From NCBI GenBank assembly GCA_004556705.1, contig SFGA01000027.1, positions 1 through 25,162 of the forward strand: 25,162 nucleotides of DNA, given 5' to 3'. Position numbers and translations under genes: made by a program. The stretch's first letter is position 1; each line of letters starts with the position of its first letter. Below, piece by piece: positions 7,205 through 15,256 of this stretch. Source of the DNA: Ruminococcus sp. (GTDB lineage: Bacteria; Bacillota; Clostridia; Oscillospirales; Acutalibacteraceae). The notes beneath the pieces were generated by a model. It was not told the DNA's origin and made no database searches. It saw only the letters and a program-made list of their open reading frames with translations.

Positions 7205-8259
7205 AAACTTATCTTGTAACCGGCGGTGCCGGATTTATCGGTTCAAACTTTGTAATCTATATGCTCAACAAGTATGATGACGTTAAAATCATCAACGTTG
7301 ACAAGCTCACATACGCAGGCAACCTTGAAAACCTCAAGAGCGTTGAGAACAACCCCAACTACTCTTTTGTTCAGGCTGACATTTGCGACAGAGAGGCTAT
7401 TTCAAAGATTTTCAAAGAGAATGATATTGACTATGTTGTTAACTTCGCTGCTGAAAGCCATGTTGACAGAAGTATCACAAACCCCGAGATTTTCGTTGAA
7501 ACAAACGTGCTCGGCACAGTAAATATGCTTCAATGCGCTAAGGTTGCATGGCAGACAGGCGACGACGAGTATAAGGACGGCGTTAAGTATCTTCAGGTTT
7601 CAACCGACGAAGTTTACGGTACACTCGGTGCAGAGGGCTACTTTATGGAGACAACTCCGCTTGACCCTCACAGCCCCTATTCGTCAAGTAAGGCTTCTGC
7701 GGATATGTTCGTAAAGGCTTTCCACGACACCTATAAATTCCCGATCAACATTACCCGTTGCTCAAACAACTACGGCCCCTATCAGTTCCCCGAGAAGCTC
7801 ATTCCGCTTATCATGAACAACACTCTTGCTCATAAGGATCTTCCCGTTTACGGTGACGGTATGCAGGTTCGTGACTGGCTCTATGTTGAGGATCACTGCA
7901 AGGCTATCGATATGGTTATCAGAGACGGCGTTGACGGTGAGGTTTACAATGTCGGCGGTCATAACGAAAGACCGAACATCTTTATCGTTAAGACAATTAT
8001 CGAATATATCAAGGAAAATGTTGACCCCGAGGTTGGCGAACATATGATTAAGTATGTTACAGACCGTAAGGGACATGACCGTCGTTACGGCATTGACCCG
8101 ACTAAGATTAAGAATGCACTCGGCTGGTATCCCGAGACAACCTTTGAGGTTGGTATCAAGAAAACTCTCAAATGGTATCTTGACAATATGGATTGGGTTA
8201 AGAACGTTACAAGCGGTGCTTATCAGGATTACTATAAAAAGATGTACGGTGATAAATAA
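7201..8259 (+). CDS. rmlB: dTDP-glucose 4,6-dehydratase
   Basis: Converts dTDP-glucose to dTDP-4-keto-6-deoxyglucose using a tightly bound NAD+. It is a 352-residue extended SDR protein. TGGAGFIGSN at residues 7-16 is the NAD-binding motif. Thr135-Asp136-Glu137 (STDEVYG) and Tyr160-x3-Lys164 (YSSSK) are the catalytic set that distinguishes dehydratases. RCSNNYGPYQFPEKLIPL and the later DWLYVEDHC are diagnostic for RmlB. The start overlaps the rmlD stop by four bases, and the stop overlaps the rmlC start (TAATG). Confidence 0.97.
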   Translation: MKTYLVTGGAGFIGSNFVIYMLNKYDDVKIINVDKLTYAGNLENLKSVENNPNYSFVQADICDREAISKIFKENDIDYVVNFAAESHVDRSITNPEIFVETNVLGTVNMLQCAKVAWQTGDDEYKDGVKYLQVSTDEVYGTLGAEGYFMETTPLDPHSPYSSSKASADMFVKAFHDTYKFPINITRCSNNYGPYQFPEKLIPLIMNNTLAHKDLPVYGDGMQVRDWLYVEDHCKAIDMVIRDGVDGEVYNVGGHNERPNIFIVKTIIEYIKENVDPEVGEHMIKYVTDRKGHDRRYGIDPTKIKNALGWYPETTFEVGIKKTLKWYLDNMDWVKNVTSGAYQDYYKKMYGDK

Positions 8260-8822
8260 TGGGAAAATTTAATTTTATCAAAACTCCGATAAAAGACGTT
8301 TATGTTATTGAGCCCACGGTTTTCGGCGATAACAGAGGTTATTTTATGGAAACATATCAGTATGAAGCTTTCAAGGAAGCAGGACTTGATATGGTTTTTG
8401 TGCAGGATAATCAGTCAAAGTCAAAGAAGGGTGTTCTCAGAGGACTCCATTTTCAGACTCAGAATTCGCAGGGCAAGCTTGTCAGAGTTGTAAGCGGCGA
8501 GGTTTTCGACGTTGCCGTTGACTTGAGACAGGGCAGCGAAACCTTCGGTAAGTGGTACGGTGTTGTGCTCTCTGCCGAGAACAAAAAGCAGTTTTATATC
8601 CCCGAGGGCTTTGCTCACGGCTTCCTTGTTCTTTCGGATGAGGCAGAGTTCGTTTACAAATGCACAAGATATTATGACCCCTCACACGAGGCAGGTCTTA
8701 TGTGGAACGACCCCGACATCGGTATTGAGTGGCCGATAAGCGACGATATGGAAATTATCCTTTCAGAAAAGGATAAAGTTCATCAGTCATTCAAAGAATT
8801 TTCCGAAAAGAATGTGTTTTAA
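8259..8822 (+). CDS. rmlC: dTDP-4-dehydrorhamnose 3,5-epimerase
   Basis: Epimerises carbons 3 and 5 of dTDP-4-keto-6-deoxyglucose to give the L-rhamno intermediate for RmlD. It is a 187-residue cupin-fold protein of usual size. GVLRGLHFQ carries the catalytic base His64; IPEGFAHGFLVL and the EFVYKCTRYYDP segment carry the partner Tyr and substrate contacts; WNDPDIGIEWP is a family signature. There is only a weak ribosome site (GGTGA), and the ATG shares a base with the rmlB stop, so translation is probably coupled. It completes the set of four rhamnose enzymes. Confidence 0.96.
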   Translation: MGKFNFIKTPIKDVYVIEPTVFGDNRGYFMETYQYEAFKEAGLDMVFVQDNQSKSKKGVLRGLHFQTQNSQGKLVRVVSGEVFDVAVDLRQGSETFGKWYGVVLSAENKKQFYIPEGFAHGFLVLSDEAEFVYKCTRYYDPSHEAGLMWNDPDIGIEWPISDDMEIILSEKDKVHQSFKEFSEKNVF

Positions 8823-8824
8823 TT

Positions 8825-9520
8825 ATGACGGTATCAGTTGCACTTGCCGCATATAACGGTAAGGAATTTATCGAAGAACAAATAAATTCAATATTACCGC
8901 AGCTGTCCGCCGAAGATGAAATTGTCATTTCCCTTGACCCCTCAACCGACGGTACAAGGGAAATGATTTGTTTTATTTCGGAAAAAGACCGAAGAGTCAA
9001 GCTCTTTGACGGAATGGGCAGGGGAGTTATTAAGAATTTTGAAAATGCGATTACACATTGCAAGAACGATATTATTTTCCTTTGCGACCAAGATGATATT
9101 TGGCTTGACGGCAAGGTTGAAAGGGTAAAAAAAGAGTTCGAAAACCCTGAAACCGTACTTGTTATGCACGATGCAAAAATTGTTGACAAAGAGCTTAACA
9201 CGATTGAAAGCTCATTTTTCGAGCAGAGAAAATCGGGTACGGGAATTGTAAAAAATCTTATAAAAAACACTTATATAGGCTGTTGTATGGCGTTTAGAAG
9301 GTCATGCTGCGAATATCTTTTGCCGATACCCGAAAATATACCCATGCACGACCAATGGATAGGCTTAATGTGCGAGCGACACGGCAAAGTTGCGCTGATA
9401 AACGAGCCGCTTATCCTTTACAGACGTCACGGCGGCAATGCTTCGTCGGACAAACATTCAAGCGTATTGAATATGATAAAATGTAGATTGCAGATGATTT
9501 CTGCCCTATTAAAGAGATAA
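8825..9520 (+). CDS. Glycosyltransferase family 2, rhamnosyltransferase-like
   Basis: A 231-residue GT-A fold enzyme. The N-terminus has SVALAAYNGKEFIEEQINSI, then SLDPSTDGT and FLCDQDDIW. Asp88-x-Asp90-Asp91 (DQDD) supplies the metal/nucleotide-sugar site, and this DQDD form is common in rhamnosyl- and wall-polysaccharide transferases. No membrane helix is obvious, so it probably acts at the inner face of the membrane on a lipid-linked acceptor. The gene starts two bases after the rmlC stop without a clear Shine-Dalgarno, which suggests coupling. The donor is likely dTDP-rhamnose from the adjacent genes, but this is inference from context. Confidence 0.88.
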   Translation: MTVSVALAAYNGKEFIEEQINSILPQLSAEDEIVISLDPSTDGTREMICFISEKDRRVKLFDGMGRGVIKNFENAITHCKNDIIFLCDQDDIWLDGKVERVKKEFENPETVLVMHDAKIVDKELNTIESSFFEQRKSGTGIVKNLIKNTYIGCCMAFRRSCCEYLLPIPENIPMHDQWIGLMCERHGKVALINEPLILYRRHGGNASSDKHSSVLNMIKCRLQMISALLKR

Positions 9521-9522
9521 TT

Positions 9523-10299
9523 ATGAGTATCAATTTTTTTGCCGTAATGGTAATTTACAACAGAAATCTTAATGACAGCCTTTCGTTTTCAAGTTTGAAA
9601 AACACAGGTGTTGAGATTTTTGTATGCGACAACAGCACAAAGGATATGAAAAACTCGTCCTTTGAGAGCGAGAGGGTGCATATTCTTTCAATGGGCGGAA
9701 ATGTCGGTCTTTCAAAGGCTTACAACAAGGCGGTTGAGAGCATTGACGTCAGAGACGGCTACATCTGCTTTTTTGACGACGACACGGCTGTTCCCGAAAA
9801 TTATTTTGCCCTTATGGAAAAAGAAATTGAAAAAACGGGCGCAGATATTCTTTTGCCGTGTGTTTTCGACAGAAACGGCTATATGTCTCCGTGCAAAATC
9901 AGCGGCGTTTCGGTATCTGCAATTTCAAGCCTTGAGGAATTGAACGAGGACAATATTTCCGGTATAAACAGCGGTATGGCGGTTAAAGCAGAGGTGTTCA
10001 AAGCTTATCGGTATGATGAAAATTATTTCCTTGATTTTATCGACCACAAGTTTTTATCGGATATGAAAAAGCAAAAAAGGAAAATCGCAGCGGCGAAAAG
10101 CGTCGAGCTAAAGCAGAGATTTTCTGCCAATGACTTCAGCGATATTAAGGCGGCAAGACGCAGATTTGCCGTTTTCAAAAAGGACTATTCTCTGTTTTGC
10201 AGGCAGGCGGGCGGATTGAAGAATAAGCTTATCGGTGCGCTTGTCATTGCAAAAAGATTTATAAATATTAACTTTATCGGGCGTTTGCGCTCAAAGTAA
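9523..10299 (+). CDS. Glycosyltransferase family 2
   Basis: A 258-residue GT2-like protein. FFAVMVIYNRN opens the fold, FVCDNSTK (about 33-40) is the nucleotide-binding part, GGNVGLSKAYNKA is a conserved GT2 acceptor/donor loop, and FFDDDTAVP (Asp85-87) is the metal-binding DxD equivalent. The C-terminal half is basic, with an amphipathic end. It begins two bases after the previous stop with only a poor ribosome site. The usual second acidic (E-D) motif is less clear than in the following gene, so the acceptor and linkage cannot be guessed. Confidence 0.82.
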   Translation: MSINFFAVMVIYNRNLNDSLSFSSLKNTGVEIFVCDNSTKDMKNSSFESERVHILSMGGNVGLSKAYNKAVESIDVRDGYICFFDDDTAVPENYFALMEKEIEKTGADILLPCVFDRNGYMSPCKISGVSVSAISSLEELNEDNISGINSGMAVKAEVFKAYRYDENYFLDFIDHKFLSDMKKQKRKIAAAKSVELKQRFSANDFSDIKAARRRFAVFKKDYSLFCRQAGGLKNKLIGALVIAKRFININFIGRLRSK

Positions 10300-10310
10300 G
10301 GAGGTGCGTG

Positions 10311-11075
10311 ATGGCGGAGCTTTCAATTTCCGTTGTAACCTATAACAACAAGGACGAAATCGGCAGACTTTTGAAAAGTGTAATTAAATACACAAAGGCG
10401 GTTGATTATGAAATAACCGTCGTCGATAACGCATCGCAGGACGGAACTGTCGAATATATTAAAAATAATTTTCCGACGGTCAAGCTTATCGAAACGGGGG
10501 AAAACAGGGGATTCGGTTACGGACACAATAAAATGCTCGGTGCAAGCTCTGAATTTCATGCCGTGTTAAATCCCGATATCGAGCTTAGAAGCGATGTTTT
10601 GTCGGAACTTGTGAACTATCTTAAAGCAAACAAGGACGTTGCCCTTGTAACGCCGAAAATTCTCAATCCCGACGGTACACAGCAGTATCTTCCGAAGCGT
10701 AAGCCAACCTTCAAATATATGTTCTTGGGCAGGCTCTCACGCTATGTTAAGGCGTTTGAGCCGATAAGAGACGAATACACAATGAAAAATACGTCTATGA
10801 CCGAGCCGACGCAGATTGAGTTCTGTACGGGTTGCTTTATGGTCATGAGAACGGAGTATTTCAAAAAAACAGGCGGTTTTGACGAACGCTTCTTTATGTA
10901 TCTTGAAGATGTTGACTTGACCGAAAGGCTTTCAAAATACGGGAAAATTATGTTTTATCCGAGGGCGAGCGCCGTTCATAATTGGGAGGGCGGAAGCTCC
11001 AAAAACTTCAGACTTATGAAAATTCACATATCGTCTATGTTTAAGTATTTCAAAAAGCAAAGAGAAAATAAATAA
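10311..11075 (+). CDS. Glycosyltransferase family 2, WbbL-like rhamnosyltransferase
   Basis: A 254-residue GT2 enzyme. Residues 1-95 hold ISVVTYNNKDEI, VVDNASQDGT, ENRGFGYGHNKM and LNPDIEL, and the C-terminal half has FCTGCFMVMR, FFMYLEDVDLTERL and HNWEGGSSKN. This pattern is that of the WbbL/RfbF-type rhamnosyltransferases. ATG 10311 is preferred over GTG 10308 because AAGGAGG (10298-10304), which overlaps the previous stop, is 6 bases from the ATG but only 3 from the GTG. It is the last gene of the rhamnose unit, followed by a strong terminator. It is the best candidate of the three for using dTDP-rhamnose. Confidence 0.88.
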   Translation: MAELSISVVTYNNKDEIGRLLKSVIKYTKAVDYEITVVDNASQDGTVEYIKNNFPTVKLIETGENRGFGYGHNKMLGASSEFHAVLNPDIELRSDVLSELVNYLKANKDVALVTPKILNPDGTQQYLPKRKPTFKYMFLGRLSRYVKAFEPIRDEYTMKNTSMTEPTQIEFCTGCFMVMRTEYFKKTGGFDERFFMYLEDVDLTERLSKYGKIMFYPRASAVHNWEGGSSKNFRLMKIHISSMFKYFKKQRENK

Positions 11076-11088
11076 AAAGAGAATAAAT

Positions 11089-11128
11089 AAAACGTCCGTT
11101 TGAAGCATAGACCTCAAACGGACGTTTT
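11089..11128. terminator. Bidirectional terminator between convergent genes
   Basis: A perfect 15-bp stem (11089-11103 with 11114-11128) and 10-base loop. AAAA at one end and TTTT at the other give a U-tract in either direction. It separates the glycosyltransferase unit (plus) from the 4,6-dehydratase gene (minus). Confidence 0.9.
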
Positions 11129-11141
11129 GTTTTGATTTAAT

Positions 11142-13055
11142 TTAATATTCCTTGAAATTCGGAACAAGCTCCTTTAGGAATTCCCTTGCCTTTGACGGGT
11201 CCATTGTAGGAATTGAGTTTATATGCTCAAGGAGAACATCGTCGTCAAAATCGGTGGGTGCGGTAATGAAAATCTTGTTGTTTTCGGTTTTTCTCATACC
11301 TTCTTTTTCGCTTGGCAGGATAAGTTCTTCGTAGAGCTTTTCGCCCGGACGAAGTCCCGTAAACTGAATGTCAATATCAACATAGGGCTCAAAACCAGAG
11401 AGCTTAATAAGCTTTTCCGCAAGCGATACAATCTTAACAGGTTCACCCATATCAAGTACGAAAATTTCTCCGCCCTTTGCAAGACCGCCTGCCTGAACAA
11501 CAAGCTGCGCCGCCTCGGGAATTGTCATAAAGTACCTTGTAATATCGGGGTGAGTAACCGTAAGCGGTCCGCCCTTTTTAAGCTGTTCCTTGAAAAGCGG
11601 AATAACGCTTCCGTTCGAGCCGAGAACGTTACCGAAACGAACAGCGGCAAATTTCGTATGAGTCGATATTTTAGAGAAGTGCTGAATTATAAGCTCACAG
11701 CATCTCTTTGTAGCGCCCATAACGTTTGTCGGATTAACAGCCTTGTCCGTTGAAAGCAAAACGAAGTTGTCAACGCCGTATTCGTTTGCGCATTTTGCGG
11801 TGTTGTATGTGCCGAGAACATTGTTCTTAATTGCTTCGTAAGGACTATCCTCCATAAGCGGAACGTGTTTGTGAGCTGCCGCATGGAAAACAGATGACGG
11901 ATGAAATTCCTCAAAAATCTCTTTAAGACGTGCGTACTCTCTTACCGAACCGATACGAATTTCAATCTTTGGATTGCCGAAATAATGGCGGTCAAGAGAG
12001 TTCTTAAGTGCATAGGCATTGTTTTCATAGATGTCAAAGATAACAATTTTTTCGGGATTGTAACGTGCAATCTGCCTGCACAATTCCGAGCCGATACTTC
12101 CGCCGCCGCCTGTGACAAGTACGGTTTTGCCGGTAACATATTTACAAACATCGGGGTTCAATTTAATCTCGGGGCGAGAAAGCAAGTCGAGAATGTCAAC
12201 CGAACGCATTTCCTTATATGAAATTCTTGAATTTTCAAGGTCTGCAATGTCAGGCGCAATCTTGACAGGAATACCCGTTTTAATAGCACAGTTGAGAATT
12301 TCACGCTTTCTGTCGTCCGTGATTGACGGGATACAGAAAATTATTTCATCAATCGAATAATTTGCGCATACTCTTTCAATGTCGTCGCAGTTGCCGACAA
12401 CGGGTACGCCGTTGACCAAAAGTCCGATTTTTGACTTGTCATCATCAATAAGAGCCGCAGGATTGCCGAACTTATAGGAATTGTTTTCAAAATCTCTTAT
12501 AAGGCTTGTGCCTGCCTCTCCTGCACCGATAATAAGTATCTGCTTCATTTCTGCAAGGTGCATTTTCCTGTTGCGCTCATGCTTAAACATAAGATATGAG
12601 CGTGAGGCTAATCTCATTGCAAGACAACACAAGATAATAATCAGCAGGCTGTCAAGGTACACGGTTTTCGGCAGCACGTTAAAATAAAGCGTGTTTGCTG
12701 TGCCGTTTGCCATTAAATGCCTGTTTGTTTTCATAAAGACATAGTCACATACCCAAACTCCGCAAGTTCCGACACCTGCCGAAATGGAATATTTAACCAT
12801 ATCCGCAAGACCTGCGTATCGCCACGCTGTTTGATAAACTCTGAAAATAGCGTAGCACAAAATGTAAATAAGAGTAACATAAGGAATTCTTACCGACAGT
12901 TGCTTTATAAGCGCCGAATCAACCCTAAAAATCCAATATGTTATTGTGGTTACAAAGTAAACGAGGTTCACTATAACAATATCGGCAAGAAGAAATGCAA
13001 GGTTTCTCCTACCAAACCTTTTAGCACCGAGATTACTCGGCTTTTTAGTTTTCAA
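11142..13055 (-). CDS. Membrane-bound nucleotide-sugar 4,6-dehydratase (FlaA1/CapD/WbpM-type)
   Basis: A 637-residue protein of the family that converts UDP-GlcNAc (or a related sugar) to a 4-keto-6-deoxy sugar. The first ~155 residues contain about four membrane helices. Next comes a Rossmann-like domain with GAGEAG (177-182), then the SDR domain with TGGGGSIGSEL (315-325). Catalytic-site sequence DKAVNPTNVMGATK has Met where most SDR enzymes have Tyr, which is normal for this subgroup. Start: TTG 13055 has AGGAGG 7 bases upstream and lies downstream of a good promoter. An ATG at 13145 would add 30 residues but sits upstream of that promoter with no ribosome site. Likely role: supply of an amino-deoxy sugar for a surface polysaccharide. 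Confidence 0.92.
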   Translation of the reverse strand: MKTKKPSNLGAKRFGRRNLAFLLADIVIVNLVYFVTTITYWIFRVDSALIKQLSVRIPYVTLIYILCYAIFRVYQTAWRYAGLADMVKYSISAGVGTCGVWVCDYVFMKTNRHLMANGTANTLYFNVLPKTVYLDSLLIIILCCLAMRLASRSYLMFKHERNRKMHLAEMKQILIIGAGEAGTSLIRDFENNSYKFGNPAALIDDDKSKIGLLVNGVPVVGNCDDIERVCANYSIDEIIFCIPSITDDRKREILNCAIKTGIPVKIAPDIADLENSRISYKEMRSVDILDLLSRPEIKLNPDVCKYVTGKTVLVTGGGGSIGSELCRQIARYNPEKIVIFDIYENNAYALKNSLDRHYFGNPKIEIRIGSVREYARLKEIFEEFHPSSVFHAAAHKHVPLMEDSPYEAIKNNVLGTYNTAKCANEYGVDNFVLLSTDKAVNPTNVMGATKRCCELIIQHFSKISTHTKFAAVRFGNVLGSNGSVIPLFKEQLKKGGPLTVTHPDITRYFMTIPEAAQLVVQAGGLAKGGEIFVLDMGEPVKIVSLAEKLIKLSGFEPYVDIDIQFTGLRPGEKLYEELILPSEKEGMRKTENNKIFITAPTDFDDDVLLEHINSIPTMDPSKAREFLKELVPNFKEY

Positions 13056-13098
13056 TCTGCTTCCTCCTAAATTAAATCTAATTTCCCATATACAAAAC

Positions 13099-13127
13099 AT
13101 TTTACTATTAAATGACATTTGTGTCAA
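13099..13127 (-). promoter_or_regulatory. Promoter of the 4,6-dehydratase gene
   Basis: On the minus strand TTGACA (13122-13127), 17 bases, TAAAAT (13099-13104). Transcription would start near 13092, about 37 bases before the TTG start, and this helps decide that start. Confidence 0.75.
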
Positions 13128-13152
13128 TTGAAAAAATAATCCCAAAATAATA

Positions 13153-13181
13153 TTGAAAGAATATAATTAAAATGTTAAAAT
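13153..13181 (+). promoter_or_regulatory. Promoter of the recJ-rel run
   Basis: TTGAAA (13153-13158), 17 bases, TAAAAT (13176-13181), about 38 bases before the recJ start codon. It diverges from the dehydratase promoter, with 25 bases between the two -35 boxes. Confidence 0.65.
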
Positions 13182-13219
13182 AAAAAGGTTAAAAGATTAT
13201 CTCTCGGAGGCGTAAGAAC

Positions 13220-15256
13220 TTGTCTAAATATCGGTGGAAAATTGCAAATACCGACAAGGACTCTGCTGCGGTGATTGCTGAGGAATTCAGCCTTGAACCG
13301 TTGGCGGCTTTGCTTCTTGCGTCAAGGGAAATGACAGACTCGCAGGAAATTGAGAGCTTCCTTTTTGCCGACGGGCTTTTCAGGGATCCGTTTGAAATTG
13401 TCGATATGGATAAGGCGGTCGAGCGTATAGGCCGTGCTGTCGATACGGGCGAAAAAATTACAATTTTCGGCGACTATGACGCCGACGGTGTTACCTCGAC
13501 AACGCTTCTGTACCTCTATTTGAGAGAGCAGGGGGCAGATGTCGATTATTATATCCCCGACAGAGTGTCGGAGGGCTACGGAATTTCTTCGCAGGCTGTA
13601 AAGGATTTTGCCGAGAACGGAACAAAGCTTATTATTACCGTCGATAACGGAATTTCGGCAGTTGAGCAGGTAAGGCTTGCAAATGAATTGGGTGTTGATG
13701 TCGTAATAACAGACCACCATAAAGTCGGCGACGTTCTTCCAGAGGCTGTTGCCGTTGTTAATCCTCATCGCACGGACAGCGAATGTGACTTCCGTGAATA
13801 CGCAGGCGTCGGCGTGGTTTTCAAGCTTGTTTGCGCTCTTGAGGGCGACAGCGACACTGTATATGAAAAATATTCCGACCTTGCGGCTATCGGCACATTG
13901 GCGGACGTTGTTCCTGTAATCGATGAAAACAGGGTAATCGTTAAAAAGGGAATTGATAAGATAAGAAATTCGCACCGCTGCGGTATTGAGGCATTAAAGG
14001 CTGTTTCGGGAACGGATAAAAAAGTGTTTAATGCAAATTCCGTGGCTTTCGGAATAGCACCGAGGATAAACGCCGCAGGCAGAATGAAATCGGCAAAAAC
14101 GGCGGTTGAATTGCTTTTGTGCGACGACTCCGAAAAAGCAATGGCTATGGCGCAGGAGATTGACGCAGCAAACAAGGAGCGTCAGGCAATCGAGAGCGAG
14201 GCCTCCGCAAGGGCGATTGAAATAATCGAGTCGGACGACCGTATAAAATATGCGCCGATTATCATTGTATCGGGCGAAAATTGGCATCAGGGCGTAATCG
14301 GAATTGTCGCTTCAAGGCTTGTTACAAAATACGGCAAGCCCGCAATCGTAATTTCAACCGACGGAGAAACGGGAAAGGGCTCTTGCAGAAGTATTGAGGG
14401 CTTTTCAATTTATGACGCACTTTCATCGGTCGGCGATATGCTTACGCACTTCGGCGGACACACTCTTGCCGCAGGCTTTGGAATTGACAAAAGCAGAATA
14501 GATGAATTTCGTCTAAAACTCGGTGAGTATGCATATAAGACCTCGATGCCGTATCCGGAGTTGAAAATTGACCTTAAAATAAACCCGTCGTTTATATCTA
14601 ATGAGCTTCTTGACGTGCTCTCGATGTTTGAGCCGTTCGGAGCAAACAATCCGCAACCCTGCTTTTTGATGAAAAACGTTGTTTTGAAATCGGTAAGACC
14701 TGTGGGCGAGGGAAAGCACCTTAGACTTACCTTTGAAAAAGATGCAAAGGAAATCAATGCGGTTATGTTTTCGCAGACCTTAGAGGATTTTCAGTATGAG
14801 GCAGGCGACGTTGTAAATATAGCTTTCAGAGTAGATAAAAACGAGTACAGGGGCGAAGTCAAGCCGTCTGTAAGAATTGCTGACATAGGTTTTGCGGACA
14901 CGGACTTTGATACGCTGAACGCTTCACGCAGAATATACGAAAAATTCAAGGAAAACACAGCCTTGACCGAAAAAGAGTTGAAACTATTAACGCCCGACAG
15001 AGCGTTTTTTGCGAGCTGCTATAAATTTTTCAGGGCGAAAAAATCCGTCCTTCGTGACACCGAGGTCTTTTGCCATAGGGCTAAATGCCCGTGTAAATAT
15101 GCGGGAAAAGTGCTTGTAACAATGGACGTTTTAGAGGAGCTTGGTCTTGTTGAGGGCGATTCTTCAAAAATCAGTCTTTCACAAGCCGGCGAAAGGGTAG
15201 ACCTTTCTTCCTCGTCGATACTTAAAAGACTTACACAAGGGGAGATGAGCGTATGA
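13220..15256 (+). CDS. recJ: Single-stranded-DNA-specific exonuclease RecJ
   Basis: A 5'-3' single-strand exonuclease for recombination and repair. The 678-residue protein has the DHH phosphoesterase motifs: DYDADG (85-90), DNGIS (142-146), DHH (165-167) and GTLADVVP (around 225-232). The DHHA1 domain has SCRS and GGHTLAAGFG (412-421). An OB-like domain follows (about 440-560). The final ~110 residues, with a Cys-containing stretch (CHRAKCPCKY), read as a winged-helix-like extension; I cannot name it. The start is TTG with CGGAGG 9 bases upstream. The stop overlaps the rel start (ATGA). The adenine phosphoribosyltransferase gene often found between recJ and rel in Firmicutes is absent. Confidence 0.95.
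   Translation: MSKYRWKIANTDKDSAAVIAEEFSLEPLAALLLASREMTDSQEIESFLFADGLFRDPFEIVDMDKAVERIGRAVDTGEKITIFGDYDADGVTSTTLLYLYLREQGADVDYYIPDRVSEGYGISSQAVKDFAENGTKLIITVDNGISAVEQVRLANELGVDVVITDHHKVGDVLPEAVAVVNPHRTDSECDFREYAGVGVVFKLVCALEGDSDTVYEKYSDLAAIGTLADVVPVIDENRVIVKKGIDKIRNSHRCGIEALKAVSGTDKKVFNANSVAFGIAPRINAAGRMKSAKTAVELLLCDDSEKAMAMAQEIDAANKERQAIESEASARAIEIIESDDRIKYAPIIIVSGENWHQGVIGIVASRLVTKYGKPAIVISTDGETGKGSCRSIEGFSIYDALSSVGDMLTHFGGHTLAAGFGIDKSRIDEFRLKLGEYAYKTSMPYPELKIDLKINPSFISNELLDVLSMFEPFGANNPQPCFLMKNVVLKSVRPVGEGKHLRLTFEKDAKEINAVMFSQTLEDFQYEAGDVVNIAFRVDKNEYRGEVKPSVRIADIGFADTDFDTLNASRRIYEKFKENTALTEKELKLLTPDRAFFASCYKFFRAKKSVLRDTEVFCHRAKCPCKYAGKVLVTMDVLEELGLVEGDSSKISLSQAGERVDLSSSSILKRLTQGEMSV

Noticed and set aside
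13322..13975. 217-codon minus-strand frame opposite recJ.
   Set aside because: It opposes the conserved DHH motifs of recJ, has no supporting signals, and its composition is that of a shadow frame.
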